Both the position numbers and the translations under genes were made by a program. The notes beneath the pieces were generated by a model. The model was not told the DNA's origin. It ran no database searches and saw nothing but the letters and a program-made list of their open reading frames with translations. A stretch of 6,931 bases of DNA from CAYMLQ01 sp964390795 (GTDB lineage: Bacteria; Verrucomicrobiota; Kiritimatiellia; RFP12; UBA1067). The stretch spans positions 1 to 6,931 of the forward strand of contig CAYMLQ010000329.1 of NCBI GenBank assembly GCA_964390795.1, in the 5' to 3' direction. Positions 5,901 to 6,931 of this stretch are shown piece by piece (within the stretch, counting starts at the first letter, position 1; each line of letters starts with the position of its first letter).

Positions 5901-6548
5901 GTCACCTCGGTCAGCGGTTCGCCCTGGACGAATTTCAAGCCCGCGGTCGGCGACTATTGGTTCTCGCCCACATATACGACCCGTTACTTCCGCGGCGAGG
6001 TGGCGGAAATACTGGTCTATGACCGTAAATTGACCGACAACGAACGGCAGTCCGTGGAAATCGGGCTCATGGCGAAGTGGTTCCCGCCTGTTGGAAACGG
6101 AGCGATCATCCCGCAGAGCGCAGACATATCCGTCGCCGCCGGCGCCATGCTGGATCTTGGCGGCGGTGCCGTCTCGGTCGCCTCCCTGTCGGGCGGCGGC
6201 ACCGTCTCGAACGGCTCTTTGACCGCGACGGGAGCGGTCTCTCCGAGCGGCACCCTAAGTCTTCCGGGCGCGCCGAGCCTGACAGGGACATTGACACTGG
6301 GCGTCGCGGCGAACGGCACGTGCGACAGTCTGGCCGTCGCCGGGGCCCTGGACGTGTCCCAGTTGGCGCTTGTCCTTAACCTGCCTGAGACGAAGCCGGC
6401 TGTCACCTCCTACACGCTGGTGTCGGCGACTGGGGGGATCACGGGAACCTTCGAGAGCACGGCGGTCGCCCGGCCGTGGTCGCTTGTCTACGGGCCCACG
6501 TCCATACGGCTCGTCTATTATTCAGGCACCCTGATTGCGATCCAGTAA
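2958..6548 (+). CDS. Large secreted LamG / autotransporter-associated beta-strand repeat (PATR) protein
   Basis: The 1196-residue product starts at ATG 2958, 10 nt after AAAGGGG. A Sec signal peptide (hydrophobic residues 8-16, likely cut after GMA at 18-20) predicts export. A LamG-like jelly-roll domain covers roughly 100-245 (SIEAWVWV; WHHIAITR from 170; FVNGNAV near 187; FSGALSRVRIHTG from 224). WTGGSGNW follows at 262 and then a beta-rich region. Two tandem modules come next, each a PATR repeat (481-514 and 796-828; e.g. GGTLVLSGTNSYTG) followed by a ~205-residue LamG-like unit (519-721 and 834-1043) running from GLVYRLDAS to LMAKW. A Gly/Ser/Thr-rich beta region of about 150 residues ends the protein. 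No autotransporter barrel or recognised PEP-CTERM/LPXTG anchor is present. PATR segments normally form beta-helix passengers and LamG folds often bind carbohydrate, so an adhesin or glycan-binding surface role is inferred. Catalytic function is not evident. Confidence 0.85.
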   Translation: MKAIVQGMVVVLVCALSGMAQELRSAGTLLVDLSADTVTAADGNAIAQWANAGALGGAFATLTGGAGPTFTNSLLGKKALAFNGTEQSVLTNGVAPASLTGASAWSIEAWVWVASVPAAKSVYLAWTEDNGASSWESSRLMFRYDNGSVAVDNLGSTVGFSWGIPAAGAWHHIAITRNAFKQEKVFVNGNAVAFSWCQDSAQSGIPLSLGGVKKFNTTQYTNFFSGALSRVRIHTGLLSDQDVLNNYLVDALSYNSAASTVWTGGSGNWSDPVYWANGIVGTTSNAVRILSGTVAVTNSVAPSSVSSLDLVSGTVSLADINARLDTKTPLVVGRSPGNAGALNLPYGVLTVSSAAGPAIVNLGMDGATSSLSLGGASGSAVVYASQVRAFAGAGSANIQVSSNGMLELDALLAEVQTNAPSVTLSGGTLRNKPGLSAMGYSYNVPEIKVSTGGVIFDWVAGSTQSVSAALAHDGAGAFKDGGLRKISGGTLVLSGTNSYTGDTSVEAGTLSLASRLTDGLVYRLDASSNALSTLQFADGSNVVSWADANGSGLLFTTNRAEMCPVYDATLFNGRGGLRFNRNEDTIRRLTASRSCRAQSVFAVMTPAGNNNLGGLWGVVEGDYGIRLQGSAVQFCGNGNDFAASGWVYTNGAAGSSFTVGQPLVLTAISGSPQTWSVAIGSYSQYRRHYRGDLAEVLVYDRKLDDLERQTVERYLMAKWLGTVTAPQIASPVLPSNTVLSVRSGAAVELGGVSAQLSALKGTGSVGNRNPTRSVLTVGGLDADSFYTGAITGNVALTKIGSGSVVLAGPSTYTGFTKIDAGTLRLATGVPSVTGLVYRLDASRTNTFTTLADGSNVTVWADAAGSGFTFATTEDSHCPVYDRTLFNGRGGLRFGLGSRKRMVGAALTNAQTVFTVTILRDGSNDNGGLWGRNLEDKGLRLGGTSWYYPGNGDDFHNAGAGGIVYLNGIISNTTATVGQPHLVTSVSGSPWTNFKPAVGDYWFSPTYTTRYFRGEVAEILVYDRKLTDNERQSVEIGLMAKWFPPVGNGAIIPQSADISVAAGAMLDLGGGAVSVASLSGGGTVSNGSLTATGAVSPSGTLSLPGAPSLTGTLTLGVAANGTCDSLAVAGALDVSQLALVLNLPETKPAVTSYTLVSATGGITGTFESTAVARPWSLVYGPTSIRLVYYSGTLIAIQ
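4398..5120 (+). repeat. First PATR + LamG-like module inside the large gene
   Basis: The module encodes PATR residues 481-514 followed by the unit 519-721. The latter shares with the second copy the landmarks GLVYRLDAS, DGSNV, WAD, CPVYD, LFNGRGGLRF, GGLWG, GNGNDF, VGQP, SGSP, RGDLAEVLVYDRKL, ERQ and LMAKW. The period to the second copy is about 945 nt. At DNA level 4668-4694 is identical to 5610-5636. Confidence 0.8.
5343..6086 (+). repeat. Second PATR + LamG-like module inside the large gene
   Basis: The module encodes PATR residues 796-828 (TKIGSGSVVLAG) followed by the unit 834-1043. It aligns with the first module along its full length but is clearly diverged, with about seven extra residues, mainly around the glycine-rich and WFSPTYTTRY stretches. 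This is an old intragenic duplication, not a recent assembly artefact. Confidence 0.8.
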
Positions 6549-6564
6549 AGATAGGAATTATCGT

Positions 6565-6931
6565 ATGAGCGATGACAAGATCCGGACACACACGCGGCGT
6601 CAGTTTCTGACGCGGGGGACGCTTGCGGCCAGTGCGGTGGCGATGCCATATTTCATTCCGGCCTCTGCGCTGGGACGAGACGGAACCGTTGCACCGAGCA
6701 AACGCATCGTGATGGGTGCCATCGGTCTCGGCGGACGGGGGTCGAGCGATCTGAACTGGATGATCGGCGAGCCCGACGTTCAGTTTGTTGCCGTCTGCGA
6801 CGTTCTGAAAGGACGCCGCGAAGCGGCCAAGAACACCGTCGATGCCAAATACGGCACGAAAGATTGCGCCGCATATGGCGACATGCGCCAGCTCCTGGCC
6901 GAGCGGACGGATGTGGAGGCCGTGCTGATCG
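6565..6931 (+). CDS. Tat-exported Gfo/Idh/MocA-family oxidoreductase, 5' part
   Basis: ATG 6565 follows AGGA (6553-6556) by 8 nt; the frame runs off the window end after 122 codons. The N-terminus carries a twin-arginine signal, TRRQFLT at residues 10-16, followed by a weakly hydrophobic alanine-rich stretch and FIPASALG (30-37), so the folded, probably cofactor-loaded enzyme is expected outside the cytoplasmic membrane. The Rossmann fingerprint GLGGRG (54-59 with the preceding glycine) and the later VAVCDV strand are the NAD(P)-binding half typical of the family, which oxidises or reduces sugars and inositols or, in some exported members, hydrolyses glycosidic bonds by an NAD-dependent redox mechanism. 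The catalytic Lys/His region lies beyond the window. The 16-nt gap to the preceding gene, with no terminator visible, suggests co-transcription. The substrate is unknown. Confidence 0.9.
   Translation, partial: MSDDKIRTHTRRQFLTRGTLAASAVAMPYFIPASALGRDGTVAPSKRIVMGAIGLGGRGSSDLNWMIGEPDVQFVAVCDVLKGRREAAKNTVDAKYGTKDCAAYGDMRQLLAERTDVEAVLI

Overview
This GC-rich window looks like chromosomal DNA from a PVC-group bacterium, most likely the Kiritimatiellota (former Verrucomicrobia subdivision 5) or a Lentisphaerota/Verrucomicrobiota relative. The best clues are a very large secreted protein that combines LamG-like folds with autotransporter-associated beta-strand (PATR) repeats, and a Tat-exported Gfo/Idh/MocA oxidoreductase carrying the FIPASALG-type segment common in that superphylum. 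This placement is inferred from family content only.

Layout. All recognised genes are on the + strand. (1) 1-594 is the 3' part of a UbiA-family prenyltransferase resembling MenA (menaquinone synthesis). (2) 595-1451 has no convincing conventional gene but is rich in structure: a 77-nt array of six 13-nt units, three per strand, symmetric about base 673; a very short ORF with a good ribosome binding site at 886; a ~246-nt imperfect palindrome (921-1166) flanked by a 9/10 direct repeat, which looks like a MITE/REP-type insertion; a near-consensus sigma-70 promoter (1213-1241) whose spacer contains a 15-nt palindrome; and a ~200-nt leader with a possible small ORF. (3) 1452-2060 encodes a CPBP intramembrane protease-family protein, followed 16 nt later by a TrmH/SpoU RNA methyltransferase (2077-2841), probably co-transcribed. 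(4) A second likely promoter overlaps the methyltransferase stop codon and drives a 1196-residue secreted protein (2958-6548) made of one LamG domain and two tandem PATR + LamG-like modules. (5) 6565-6931 is the 5' part of the Tat-exported oxidoreductase, 16 nt downstream and probably in the same transcript.

The genes do not form one obvious pathway. The two downstream genes suggest an envelope or extracellular glycan function, while the upstream ones are housekeeping-type. No complete new system such as a defence locus or CRISPR is visible. The most unusual material is the noncoding architecture between 595 and 1451 and the repeated modules of the large surface protein.
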